From NCBI GenBank assembly GCA_023231065.1, contig JALNWE010000026.1, positions 1 through 38,822 on the forward strand: a stretch of DNA of 38,822 nt. The letters run 5' to 3'. The notes beneath the pieces were generated by a model. The model did not search any database. It saw only the letters and a list, made by a program, of their open reading frames with translations, and was not told the origin of the DNA. This DNA comes from Bacteroidales bacterium. Its GTDB lineage: Bacteria; Bacteroidota; Bacteroidia; Bacteroidales; FEN-979. Below, one piece after another: positions 17,978 through 25,722 of the stretch (positions are counted from its first letter, which is position 1; the number at the start of each line of letters is the position of its first letter). A program made the position numbers and the translations under genes.

Positions 17978-18208
17978 CTATTGTTTCAGGGTTTCCTTGA
18001 CAATTTCAACAACGAGCTTAAAGTTCAGCATCTGAGTGATTTGCTCATCATCGAATTTTATACTGAATTCTTCCTCTAACGACGAAATTAAATTCAAATG
18101 TCCGATTGAATCCCACTGGGGCAAATCCTCCGGTGAAGTATTATTGTTGATTTCACTGATATCCACAAGGAAAACATCCGACATTATTTTTTTTATTTTT
18201 TCTTCCAT
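17978..18208 (-). CDS. Acyl carrier protein
   Basis: A 76-residue acidic protein with the 4'-phosphopantetheine attachment motif WDSIGHLNLI; the modified serine is Ser34. The length and helical pattern fit a discrete type II acyl carrier protein. It overlaps the FkbH-type gene by 16 bases and is the last gene of a three-gene minus-strand cassette. It carries a thioester-bound acyl or glyceryl intermediate for the neighbouring enzymes. It is unlikely to be the housekeeping fatty-acid ACP, because the motif DSIGHLNL (rather than DSLDxVEL) is typical of specialised carriers that pair with FkbH-like proteins. Confidence 0.9.
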   Translation of the reverse strand: MEEKIKKIMSDVFLVDISEINNNTSPEDLPQWDSIGHLNLISSLEEEFSIKFDDEQITQMLNFKLVVEIVKETLKQ

Positions 18209-19938
18209 ACAACTTTTATATAACTTATTGGAAATATTTCTGTTAAAAATTGTTGACTATCCGCCGCGTAATTCTTTTCAGTATCAGTAGCGTTAACGAC
18301 GGTAAAACAATTCCGGTCATAAAAATCCTCAACCTGCACATTCTTGGCCGTTTTTTTGTAAGATGCACTGATTTTATTATATCCCCTTTCATGGATTGTC
18401 TTTACAACTTCACGAAGAAATACATTTTCAACGTTCCGGCCCAATATTCTGCAACTTAAAAGAAATGAATCAATTTCAGCAAGATTTTGTCGATAATGAA
18501 TAATACATACTCCTGTAAGTCCCGAACTTCCATATTTATCACTAACGCTGAGATTGATTACATCGAAATCTTCAGCATTGTACATGTTCAATATTTCACC
18601 GGGTAAATATCTTTTTGTCGTGAGGTTGAACTGATTTGTTTTTTGAGTGAGCTGTGTCACCCTTTCCAATACCTCAATCTCCTTGTTCGCAAGCGCCACT
18701 TCAATATCCAGGGAAGCAAGATAATCATCAATGTTCTGAAAATTACTTTTCAATTCATCCCGCTGTATCTCCTCTCTATACATCCGCGCCCTTTGAAAAT
18801 CTTCTTCTGTCGTTGCCCTTGTAAAAAACAATGAAAGATTATCCATTAATAAGGCTGGATAATCATATAGTTTTTGCGGAACTTTCAAGGTCTTGATCAT
18901 GGGCAGACGCTCGTTGACAAGATTGATTTCAAAAGGTGAATCGTCAACAAACACCAGGCTGTCTATGCCAATATTAAGCTTTTTTGCTATGGTTTCCAGA
19001 TTACTGGCTTTATCATTCCAGTTTACCACCTTGATAATGAAATCATCATAAGACAATACCATATCCTTTCGTTTCCTGAAAACTTCTTCCACATCCTGAG
19101 GATTATTTTTACTGCATAGCCCTAAAATAATCCCTCTTTTTCCCAGGGATTTTAAAATCAGATGAACTTGTTTATAAAAAATCCCATCCTTGTTCTTTTC
19201 CGATAATGCAATGTTCTCCCAACCGTCCTCACCTACAATACCCTTCCACAATGTATTATCACAATCGAGAATAATTGCTTTCTTTGATCTGGAAAAAGCA
19301 GAAAGGATGGCAGGTAATATGAAAAAACAATACTCCTTGAAAAAATCTATGGTATATAAAGACTTGGTACTGTAATAATTTCTGACATCAAAACATGGTA
19401 AAAATGATTTTATTTCAAATATTTTATCAGAATCGACCAGTATAAAGTTCGACGGAGCTTTTTTTTGCAGAAACTCATTCAGTGAATCTGTAAAAAGCTC
19501 ATAAGCATTTGGAATCAGTGTAGAATGAGTGTAGAATCGGTGTGAGAATTTATTAAAAAACACCAAACTTGATGTTTTGAGGTTATCAAACAAAAGCAAA
19601 AGTTCATTTTGCGTTTTTTCAACAAACTGAGAAATTTGCGACTCAGAAAAGGTTTCTATTTCATACACGAAATTCTCCGTTAAATTGCATAATTCCCAGA
19701 AAATGATAGGAATTTCTTTATTATCCAAACTTGTACTTTCCTGGAGAATATTATCATAATCTGCAATTTCGACGGATGCATTCAGACCCTCACTCCGGAG
19801 TGAAAATTCCAGAACGGGTTTTAATTGGTTAACAGTGATGTTCGCCAAAACAGTTATACGAACCTTATCTTTACTTTGCAGGGATACGCCCAATTCATTG
19901 TTGGCACGGATCAACTCAGGGAATTTTAAATCTTTCAT
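18193..19938 (-). CDS. FkbH-type HAD-family protein with GNAT-like C-terminus
   Basis: A 581-residue member of the FkbH-like family. An N-terminal region (about 1-210) is followed by the HAD domain with ILDCDNTLWKG (Asp225 and Asp227, nucleophile and acid), a conserved Lys in NWNDKASNL (310) and FVDDSPFEI (331-335). The C-terminal part (about 405-575) resembles a GNAT acyltransferase, with QLTQKTNQFNLTTKRY and CRILGRNVE. Characterised FkbH proteins load a glyceryl unit from a phosphoglycerate onto an acyl carrier protein. The gene overlaps its ACP by 16 bases and the MaoC-SDR gene by 4, so the three are one operon. A glyceryl or short hydroxyacyl-ACP product is an inference. Confidence 0.88.
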   Translation of the reverse strand: MKDLKFPELIRANNELGVSLQSKDKVRITVLANITVNQLKPVLEFSLRSEGLNASVEIADYDNILQESTSLDNKEIPIIFWELCNLTENFVYEIETFSESQISQFVEKTQNELLLLFDNLKTSSLVFFNKFSHRFYTHSTLIPNAYELFTDSLNEFLQKKAPSNFILVDSDKIFEIKSFLPCFDVRNYYSTKSLYTIDFFKEYCFFILPAILSAFSRSKKAIILDCDNTLWKGIVGEDGWENIALSEKNKDGIFYKQVHLILKSLGKRGIILGLCSKNNPQDVEEVFRKRKDMVLSYDDFIIKVVNWNDKASNLETIAKKLNIGIDSLVFVDDSPFEINLVNERLPMIKTLKVPQKLYDYPALLMDNLSLFFTRATTEEDFQRARMYREEIQRDELKSNFQNIDDYLASLDIEVALANKEIEVLERVTQLTQKTNQFNLTTKRYLPGEILNMYNAEDFDVINLSVSDKYGSSGLTGVCIIHYRQNLAEIDSFLLSCRILGRNVENVFLREVVKTIHERGYNKISASYKKTAKNVQVEDFYDRNCFTVVNATDTEKNYAADSQQFLTEIFPISYIKVVWKKK

Positions 19939-21125
19939 AACATTACTTGACCTCCGTTTACTCTGATGGTTTCACCAGTAATGAAATCTGCACTATGTGA
20001 AAATAAAAAGGCAATACAGTTTGCTACATCTTCAGGCATACATAGCCGTCTTAAAGGAGTTCGGGCTTCAGTAAGCATTTTTACTTTCTGTGGAATTTCC
20101 GAAAGCAAATCGGTATCGGTCATTCCGGGCGAAACCATATTAAACGTAATCCCCTTGGGGGCAAATTCAATGGCCAACGCTTTCGTAAAACCATTTAGCG
20201 CCGCCTTTGCCGTAATATATGGGAGCCACTCTGCATTCGGCGATTCGATGGCCTGCGTTGTGATAAACACAATTTTCCCCGATTTATTGGTTTCCATAAT
20301 GGGAAGCACTTTCTGTAAAAGATAAAATGAACTCTTGATATTAATATCAAAATGATCCTGAAAATAATGCCATTCGAGATTCAGGAATTTGATAGCTGGA
20401 ACTTTTACCGTTGAACAATTCACCAGCCCATAAATCGAAGAAAAAGACCTTCTGATTGCTTCCAGGAACACATCAATGGAAGATATATCCAGCAGGTCAG
20501 CCTGATGAATTATGGCTTTCCTCCCAATTTTTTGGACCTGCTTTTTAATCTCCTCGGCCACATCCTTATTGGTATGGTAATGTATAATAATATTAAAACC
20601 ATCCTTCGCCAATTTTAAGGCTGTCGCTTTCCCAATCCCCCCGGTCGCCCCCAAAACAATGATAGCCTTTTCATCGTTTTCTTTGTTTTCTGCTTTTGTC
20701 GTTTTCAAAGATTTTTCCTGCTCTACCATTTTCACTTTGGCGATCCCGGTAGTAACCACCTGCTTATATTGATTAAGAATTTCTGTTTTTAACTCTATAA
20801 TCTTGGTGTTTTCGTTTTTACTTAAAACTTCTCCTGTAACCGTAATGGTATCTCCGACCCTGGCAGGTCTCAGAAAATCAATGGTTTGGGAAAACCAAAG
20901 AGCGCCATCACCTGGTAATTTGGTCCCAATGACTGTCGAAATAAAAGAAACCCCTAACATACCATGAACCACCGGATGTTTAAATTCCGTATTCCGGGCA
21001 AATTCCTTGTTGACATGAAGCTTGTTGTCGTCTCCCGTCAAATCAACAAATTTTTCAATATCCTTGTCCGTAATGGTATGCTTGACTGTAGCTTTATCGC
21101 CAATTTTAATGTCTGCAAATTTCAT
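19935..21125 (-). CDS. MaoC-like hydratase fused to short-chain ketoreductase
   Basis: The protein, 396 residues from the ATG at 21125, joins two domains. Residues 1-135 are a MaoC/hot-dog hydratase with the catalytic motif GDDNKLH (Asp33, His37) and PVVHGMLG. Residues 153-396 are a FabG-like reductase with GATGGIG (159-165), Tyr303-x3-Lys307 in LPYITAK, and the C-terminal ITGETIRVNGGQ. The residue usually serine in the catalytic triad is Thr290. A longer frame opens at 21194, but 21125 starts cleanly at MKFADIKIGD. The activities fit reduction of a 3-oxoacyl thioester and hydration or dehydration of a 3-hydroxyacyl thioester. The next gene downstream overlaps by 4 bases. No ketosynthase is present. 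Confidence 0.87.
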   Translation of the reverse strand: MKFADIKIGDKATVKHTITDKDIEKFVDLTGDDNKLHVNKEFARNTEFKHPVVHGMLGVSFISTVIGTKLPGDGALWFSQTIDFLRPARVGDTITVTGEVLSKNENTKIIELKTEILNQYKQVVTTGIAKVKMVEQEKSLKTTKAENKENDEKAIIVLGATGGIGKATALKLAKDGFNIIIHYHTNKDVAEEIKKQVQKIGRKAIIHQADLLDISSIDVFLEAIRRSFSSIYGLVNCSTVKVPAIKFLNLEWHYFQDHFDINIKSSFYLLQKVLPIMETNKSGKIVFITTQAIESPNAEWLPYITAKAALNGFTKALAIEFAPKGITFNMVSPGMTDTDLLSEIPQKVKMLTEARTPLRRLCMPEDVANCIAFLFSHSADFITGETIRVNGGQVML

Positions 21126-21191
21126 AAACTCAAGATTTAAGATGCTAAAAATTGATCGAATGGTATTTTGATCGCAAATTAACCATTTATA

Positions 21192-21217
21192 CAAAAGTAT
21201 ATTTTTTTCGGATCAAA
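21192..21217 (-). promoter_or_regulatory. Candidate promoter for the MaoC-SDR/FkbH/ACP operon
   Basis: On the minus strand TACTTTTG (21199-21192) fits TAnnTTTG and lies about 66 bases before the ATG at 21125. A TTTG at 21217-21214 could be the -33 element, but the 14-base spacer is short. It is a plausible but unproven promoter. Confidence 0.35.
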
Positions 21218-21260
21218 AATTTATTTCACTTGGGAAAACAGTTTATCCATTTAACTCCAT

Positions 21261-21292
21261 AAAAAAATCCCGGGAGATGCCCGGGATTTTTT
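21261..21292 (-). terminator. Intrinsic terminator after the six-repeat protein
   Basis: The stem ATCCCGGG / CCCGGGAT with loop AGATG is flanked by A-run and T-run on the two sides (AAAAAAATCCCGGG...CCCGGGATTTTTT). It lies 26 bases after the stop codon of the minus-strand gene at 21318. The symmetric A and T tracts make it work in both directions. It separates that gene from the MaoC-SDR operon. Confidence 0.85.
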
Positions 21293-21317
21293 GAAAGTTA
21301 AATATTAATATTCAACT

Positions 21318-23369
21318 TTAATGCTGTATGATCACCTTTTTGGAAATCCGATCCTCCCCTGAGGAAACTACAACCATATATACATCGCTTCTGAAATTGC
21401 CCGTCGATAAAGTAAGGTTATTTGTACTTTCTGAATCCATTGGCTTATAATAAACGCGGGTTCCATAACGGTCAAAAATTTCGACGGTATATGTATTGAA
21501 ATTCAATTCTTCAAAATTCATATTCAGTACCGGTCCTGCAGGATTTGGATATACCATGAAGTCTTTGACTGCTGCGAAAATTGTGAATTCATTAGAAAGG
21601 GCATATATATCCGGGTCAAGCAAGCTGGTAATCTTAATTCTATAGTCCGAACGTGGTTCAGTGAGTTTGGGAATATACCAACTATAGGAAGCGCCCGGAG
21701 TGGAATTTTTAATGATCGTCGTTGTAACCGTCCCCCCTGTATTTGTCAATTCAATTTTAACATTTTCAGTGAGGTTGTCAGCCCATTCGATGAGGTGAGC
21801 CTGTCCCCTTACCCAACTATCTCCGTTTGGGGCAGTAATGGTTATGTATCCTTGGGGATTACTAAGACTAACATGGACAATTCCTTCGCCTTTGATAGTT
21901 GAATTTGCCAGACTTGTCACTCTTACCACATAGTCACCTTTAGCTTGATTTGAAGGAATATACCATGAACAGGAGTTCAATCCGGTCGAAGTTTTGATTG
22001 TATAAAGGAAAGTATAGCTAAGGTCATACAATTCAACTTTAACATTCTCAGAAAGGTTATCTGTCCATTGAACTAAATGAGTTTGGCCTCTTTGCCAGGT
22101 CTCTCCGTTGGGGTGATCAACCGTGATTGTACCTGTTAATGTACCGGCGTAAATGGTAAAGGGATTATTGCTTTCGTCTGTACAAGTAGGATCAGTCAGT
22201 TTGGTAACCCTTATTTTATAATTAGTCCCTAATGCAAAACCGTTTGGAATAGGCCATGTGAATGAACTTCCGGAAATCGAAGATTTGATAATCGTGGGAG
22301 TAGTAGTTCCGTCGAAACATTCAATTTTAACATTCGATGCAAAATTTTGGTCCCAGGTGATGGTGTATGCAGAACCTCTTTTCCAGCTTATTCCGGCATC
22401 TGAAGGGTATGTCACTGTAACTGTCGGGGTCACCGTAGCATCAAGAATAGTAAAGGGGTTATTACTTTGATCGGAAATGGCAGGATCGCTTACATCCGAG
22501 ATCTTTATTTTGTAGTTTACGTCAGGATCTGTAGTCCCCGGGATCAGCCACGGATATGAAGTACCTGATACAGAAGCAGCAACGAGGGTTGGCGAGGCTG
22601 TGCCATGGATCAATTCAATTTTCACGTTGGAAGAAATGTTGTCATTCCAGCGTATGGTATAAGTCGAATTCCGGTTCCATTTCTCTCCCCCATTGGGTGA
22701 GCTCACGGTTATGGAAGGCGAAGTCCCATCATTGATGTTAAACGAATTACTTAAACCAACAATATTCTCATCCAGGGTACTTACCAATTTGATTTTGTAA
22801 AAACCACCAACAATCGCTTTTGAAATATACCAATTAAATGAATTTCCTGAAATAGAGGCTTTAATGATTGAAAGGGGGTTGCCACTCACATCACACAACA
22901 AAATTTTTAAATTTTCTGTAACATTATCCGTCCACGTAATCTGATGAGTAGTTCCTCTCAACCAAGTTTCACCACCGGCAGGTGAGGTTACATCGATGTG
23001 CCCGCCAGGAGTTCCGGCGCAAATGGTAAAAAAATCATCGCTTTCATCGTAAATACCAGGGTTATTAAGAGCGGAAATTCTTACTTTGTAATCATCACCA
23101 GGAACAGTATTGGGAGTGATATACCAACTAAACGAATTTTGTGAAGTATTAGCCTTTATAGTAGAGTATAGGCTTCCTCCTTTGTAGAGCTGGATTTTTA
23201 CGTTAACAGTTAAATTATCGGTCCATGTTATAATATGGGTTTTCCCCCTTTGCCAAACTTCAGATCCATTGGGGGCCGTTACTGTGATTGTTGGATCCTG
23301 GGCAAAAATATTGTTAAATCCACCAAACAGACAGATTAAAAACAATGAAGAGTAAATTAATTTTTTCAT
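21318..23369 (-). CDS. T9SS-secreted protein with six tandem Kre9/KNH-like beta repeats
   Basis: A 683-residue secreted protein. A signal peptide (1-24, ending IFAQ) is followed by six repeats of about 95 residues beginning near 26, 122, 217, 313, 411 and 505. The repeat core is ITVTxPNGxxxWxRG, then THxITWTDN, NVKIEL, SFxWxIP, YKIRVTSLxDP and NxFTI, which resembles the Kre9/KNH-like (Ser-Thr-rich) domain of bacterial surface proteins. The C-terminal 80 residues start FMVYPNPAGP and end KKVIIQH, a type A T9SS sorting domain. It would be exported by T9SS and anchored or released at the cell surface. The repeats suggest an extended adhesive or polysaccharide-binding rod (inference). It has its own promoter and terminator, so it is monocistronic. 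Confidence 0.85.
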   Translation of the reverse strand: MKKLIYSSLFLICLFGGFNNIFAQDPTITVTAPNGSEVWQRGKTHIITWTDNLTVNVKIQLYKGGSLYSTIKANTSQNSFSWYITPNTVPGDDYKVRISALNNPGIYDESDDFFTICAGTPGGHIDVTSPAGGETWLRGTTHQITWTDNVTENLKILLCDVSGNPLSIIKASISGNSFNWYISKAIVGGFYKIKLVSTLDENIVGLSNSFNINDGTSPSITVSSPNGGEKWNRNSTYTIRWNDNISSNVKIELIHGTASPTLVAASVSGTSYPWLIPGTTDPDVNYKIKISDVSDPAISDQSNNPFTILDATVTPTVTVTYPSDAGISWKRGSAYTITWDQNFASNVKIECFDGTTTPTIIKSSISGSSFTWPIPNGFALGTNYKIRVTKLTDPTCTDESNNPFTIYAGTLTGTITVDHPNGETWQRGQTHLVQWTDNLSENVKVELYDLSYTFLYTIKTSTGLNSCSWYIPSNQAKGDYVVRVTSLANSTIKGEGIVHVSLSNPQGYITITAPNGDSWVRGQAHLIEWADNLTENVKIELTNTGGTVTTTIIKNSTPGASYSWYIPKLTEPRSDYRIKITSLLDPDIYALSNEFTIFAAVKDFMVYPNPAGPVLNMNFEELNFNTYTVEIFDRYGTRVYYKPMDSESTNNLTLSTGNFRSDVYMVVVSSGEDRISKKVIIQH
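21575..23294 (-). repeat. Six tandem ~285-bp coding repeats
   Basis: The repeats encode six copies of the WxRGxTHxITWTDNxxxNVKIEL beta-sandwich unit, spaced about 95 codons apart. The copies differ in sequence, so they look like an old expansion with selection on the protein, not a recent DNA amplification. Confidence 0.75.
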
Positions 23370-23418
23370 AGGTTAATGTTTTATTTTTGGCATCATAAAT
23401 TACTATTTTTTTCATTGA

Positions 23419-23448
23419 CAAAGATAATGAATAAATTATCGAAAGCAA
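23419..23448 (-). promoter_or_regulatory. Promoter of the six-repeat T9SS protein
   Basis: On the minus strand TTG (23448-23446), a 19-base spacer and TATCTTTG (23426-23419) give a good match to the Bacteroidota TTTG-N19-TAnnTTTG form. It is placed about 50 bases upstream of the ATG at 23369. Confidence 0.6.
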
Positions 23449-23692
23449 GATCGTGTTACCAACAATTTCGTAAACGTTGCAGTTTTTCGGGTAAGTGTCG
23501 CCATTCTTTGTTAATAAACAATAAAACGATCTTCCTGACGAAAAATCAGAACAATTTTCAAGATTTTTCCTGTTAGGTATATATTAGTTGTTATGGTTCC
23601 GTCATAATAGACAATTTTCATATATTTAAATACATATAATAATATTTTTCACTCTGAATCTACATTTCGTCATGCAGTGATTGTAAAAATCG

Positions 23693-23700
23693 TATTTTTG
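23693..23700 (+). promoter_or_regulatory. Candidate -7 box for the FkbM/GT2/beta-helix operon
   Basis: TATTTTTG fits TAnnTTTG and lies 34 bases before the ATG at 23735. No convincing -33 TTG stands at the standard distance, so only the -7 element is supported. Confidence 0.4.
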
Positions 23701-23734
23701 TTAAACATAACACCTTTAAAAAACGATCCGATTA

Positions 23735-24535
23735 ATGATTGAAAAATTTACTACATATTGTCGCTACGTCAAGGACTATATAAAATTCAATGAATATTAT
23801 TTCCTTTTCATCTCTTTTCAATATGTTGTATGTAAGAAGACCACAAAGAAGGACAGGATCTATAAAAGCACCTTGGGTACTTTCCTTTCCCGGAAAGGAT
23901 CCCTGGATTTTCAGTTCGCGAATTACGGGTACGAATGGAACGTAAAAAGTTTTATATTAAATAATTATAACAGATACACCGTTTTTCTTGATATTGGCGC
24001 CAATATCGGGACTTATTCCTTTTTACTTGCATCCAAAGGATTGCGATGTTTTGCATTTGAACCGGTAGACGATAATTATCAGGCCATGAAGGTCAATATC
24101 AGCCTTAATAACATGGATGATAAAATAGTAGCTTTCCCTTATGGTCTGGGATCAGAAAACCGTAAAGAGCATTTTATATTTGATCCCCTGAATACGGGGG
24201 CCTCGCATCGGACTCTTTATGAGACTGAAGAATATTGCCGAAATCATCACTGGAAAATGATATTTGGCGAAATTAAACTACTGGATGATGTGTCAAGTGA
24301 CCTGAAAATAAACAAGGATGACCGGATCTTGATAAAAATTGATACAGAGGGCATGGAGCTAAGCGTTGTTGGGGGAGCCCGGGATTTTTTGTCTCAACAT
24401 ACTGATTATTTAATAATTATGGAAACAATTCACTCAGATATCCATAAAATCAAAACTTTCTTTTCATCCATTGGCGATTTTGATTATCAGATGATTGATG
24501 AAAAAAATATTGCAATACAAAAAGTAATCGGATAA
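23735..24535 (+). CDS. FkbM-family SAM-dependent methyltransferase
   Basis: A 266-residue protein with SAM-binding motif I FLDIGANIGTYSFLLAS (about 87-103), FEPVDDNY as the acidic strand-2 motif, and the FkbM signature IDTEGMELSVVGGA near residue 210. Family members O-methylate sugars or polyketides. Next to a membrane glycosyltransferase and a secreted beta-helix protein, methylation of a glycan is the likely job (inference). The N-terminal 60 residues are basic and tyrosine-rich and are not part of the SAM fold. It starts the plus-strand operon with a -7 box just upstream. The family name does not imply a link with the FkbH-type gene nearby. Confidence 0.85.
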   Translation: MIEKFTTYCRYVKDYIKFNEYYFLFISFQYVVCKKTTKKDRIYKSTLGTFLSRKGSLDFQFANYGYEWNVKSFILNNYNRYTVFLDIGANIGTYSFLLASKGLRCFAFEPVDDNYQAMKVNISLNNMDDKIVAFPYGLGSENRKEHFIFDPLNTGASHRTLYETEEYCRNHHWKMIFGEIKLLDDVSSDLKINKDDRILIKIDTEGMELSVVGGARDFLSQHTDYLIIMETIHSDIHKIKTFFSSIGDFDYQMIDEKNIAIQKVIG

Positions 24536-24538
24536 AAC

Positions 24539-25717
24539 GTGGTGACCTCCATATTGTTCTGGTTCTTTATTATTATCATTTTTTATACCTATCTGGGATA
24601 TGGCATATTATTGTTTATATTGGTAAAGGGGAAAAGGCGTTTTTGTAAAAAGCGCCCTGTTGAGGGATTCGAAAGAGAGCTTCCTGAAGTAACGCTGTTT
24701 GTTGCGGCATATAATGAAAGTGGTTTTATCGATGAAAAGATCAGGAATTCCCTGTCACTGGATTATCCTCCTGAAAAGGTCAAGCATGTGTGGGTGACGG
24801 ATGGATCGGATGACGGTACACCGGAAAAACTTCGTAAATTTAAAGATGTTGAAGTGTATCACCAACCCGAACGGGCTGGAAAAATTGCCGCTATGAACCG
24901 AGGAATGGCATTTGTAAAAACTCCGATTATCATTTTTTCAGATGGCAATACCCTATTGGGGAAGGAATCAATCCGCAGAATCGTTCATTTATTTGCGGAT
25001 CCTAAGGTTGGATGCGTTTCAGGGGAAAAGAGAATTTTTAATAAGGATACTGCTGCTGCCACTGAAGGTATTTACTGGAAATACGAGTCCACTTTAAAAA
25101 AATGGGATGCAGAACTTTATTCTGTTGTCGGAGCAGCCGGAGAACTCTTTGCAATAAGGACTGAACTTTATAAACCCGTTGAGAAAGATACGCTGTTGGA
25201 CGATTTCATTATCTCCCTGAGAGTCGCAGAACAAGGTTATACTATACAATACGATCCGGAAGCTTATGCTATTGAAAATCCATCAGCCAATGTTAAAGAG
25301 GAATTAAAAAGAAAAATAAGAATCTCCGCGGGTGGAATTCAATCGATTTGTCGACTTAAGGAATTGCTCAACCCATTTAAATATGGCGTACTTTCTTTCC
25401 AATATGTTTCTCATCGTGTGCTGCGTTGGACATTAGCGCCACTGGGGCTTCCGGTCATTTTTATCTGCAACCTGGTTCTTGCTTTACAACGCGGTTTATT
25501 CTCTTTCACGAACATCTATTCATGGCTATTCTGGCTACAGGTCCTCTTTTATACCCTTGCCTTCGCTGGCTGGGTCCTTGAAGAAAAGAAGATCAGAATA
25601 AAAGCGTTATATGTCCCCTATTATTTCTTTATTATGAATTTTGCTGTTTTTCTGGGATTTTTCCGATATTTAAAGAAACAGCAATCCGTCAATTGGGAAA
25701 GAGCAAAAAGAGGATAA
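24539..25717 (+). CDS. Membrane family 2 glycosyltransferase
   Basis: A 392-residue integral membrane GT2. One N-terminal helix (about 4-28) precedes the catalytic domain with LFVAAYNESGFI, WVTDGSDDGT, IIFSDGNTLL (metal-binding region), GAAGELFAIR and DTLLDDFIISLRV. Three C-terminal helices (about 295-380) follow. It resembles hyaluronan/cellulose synthase-like transferases, but the usual QxxRW position reads RKIRISAGG, so processivity is doubtful. GTG codons at 24539 and 24542 are both possible starts. It follows the FkbM gene by 3 bases, and the beta-helix protein gene follows directly. The substrate is unknown. Confidence 0.86.
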   Translation: MVTSILFWFFIIIIFYTYLGYGILLFILVKGKRRFCKKRPVEGFERELPEVTLFVAAYNESGFIDEKIRNSLSLDYPPEKVKHVWVTDGSDDGTPEKLRKFKDVEVYHQPERAGKIAAMNRGMAFVKTPIIIFSDGNTLLGKESIRRIVHLFADPKVGCVSGEKRIFNKDTAAATEGIYWKYESTLKKWDAELYSVVGAAGELFAIRTELYKPVEKDTLLDDFIISLRVAEQGYTIQYDPEAYAIENPSANVKEELKRKIRISAGGIQSICRLKELLNPFKYGVLSFQYVSHRVLRWTLAPLGLPVIFICNLVLALQRGLFSFTNIYSWLFWLQVLFYTLAFAGWVLEEKKIRIKALYVPYYFFIMNFAVFLGFFRYLKKQQSVNWERAKRG

Positions 25718-25722
25718 ATTGG

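Larger units (their letters stand above)
23370..23734. other. Divergent intergenic region (365 bp), no gene seen
   Basis: This AT-rich stretch lies between two divergently transcribed genes and carries a candidate promoter for each. An open frame of 66 codons at 23376-23576 on the plus strand has no recognisable domain and overlaps the minus-strand promoter; I do not call it a gene. No RNA gene was recognised. Confidence 0.55.

Noticed and set aside
17978..21125. Modular polyketide synthase cluster suggested by FkbH and ACP
   Set aside because: No ketosynthase, acyltransferase or thioesterase domain is present; the cassette is too small for a macrolide pathway.
23376..23576. 66-codon open frame on the plus strand in the divergent intergenic region
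   Set aside because: It overlaps the minus-strand promoter, has no domain and has an odd composition; likely chance.
23735..24535. Functional link between FkbM and FkbH genes
   Set aside because: Both families are named after the FK506 cluster, but they are separately transcribed here and the names alone prove nothing.
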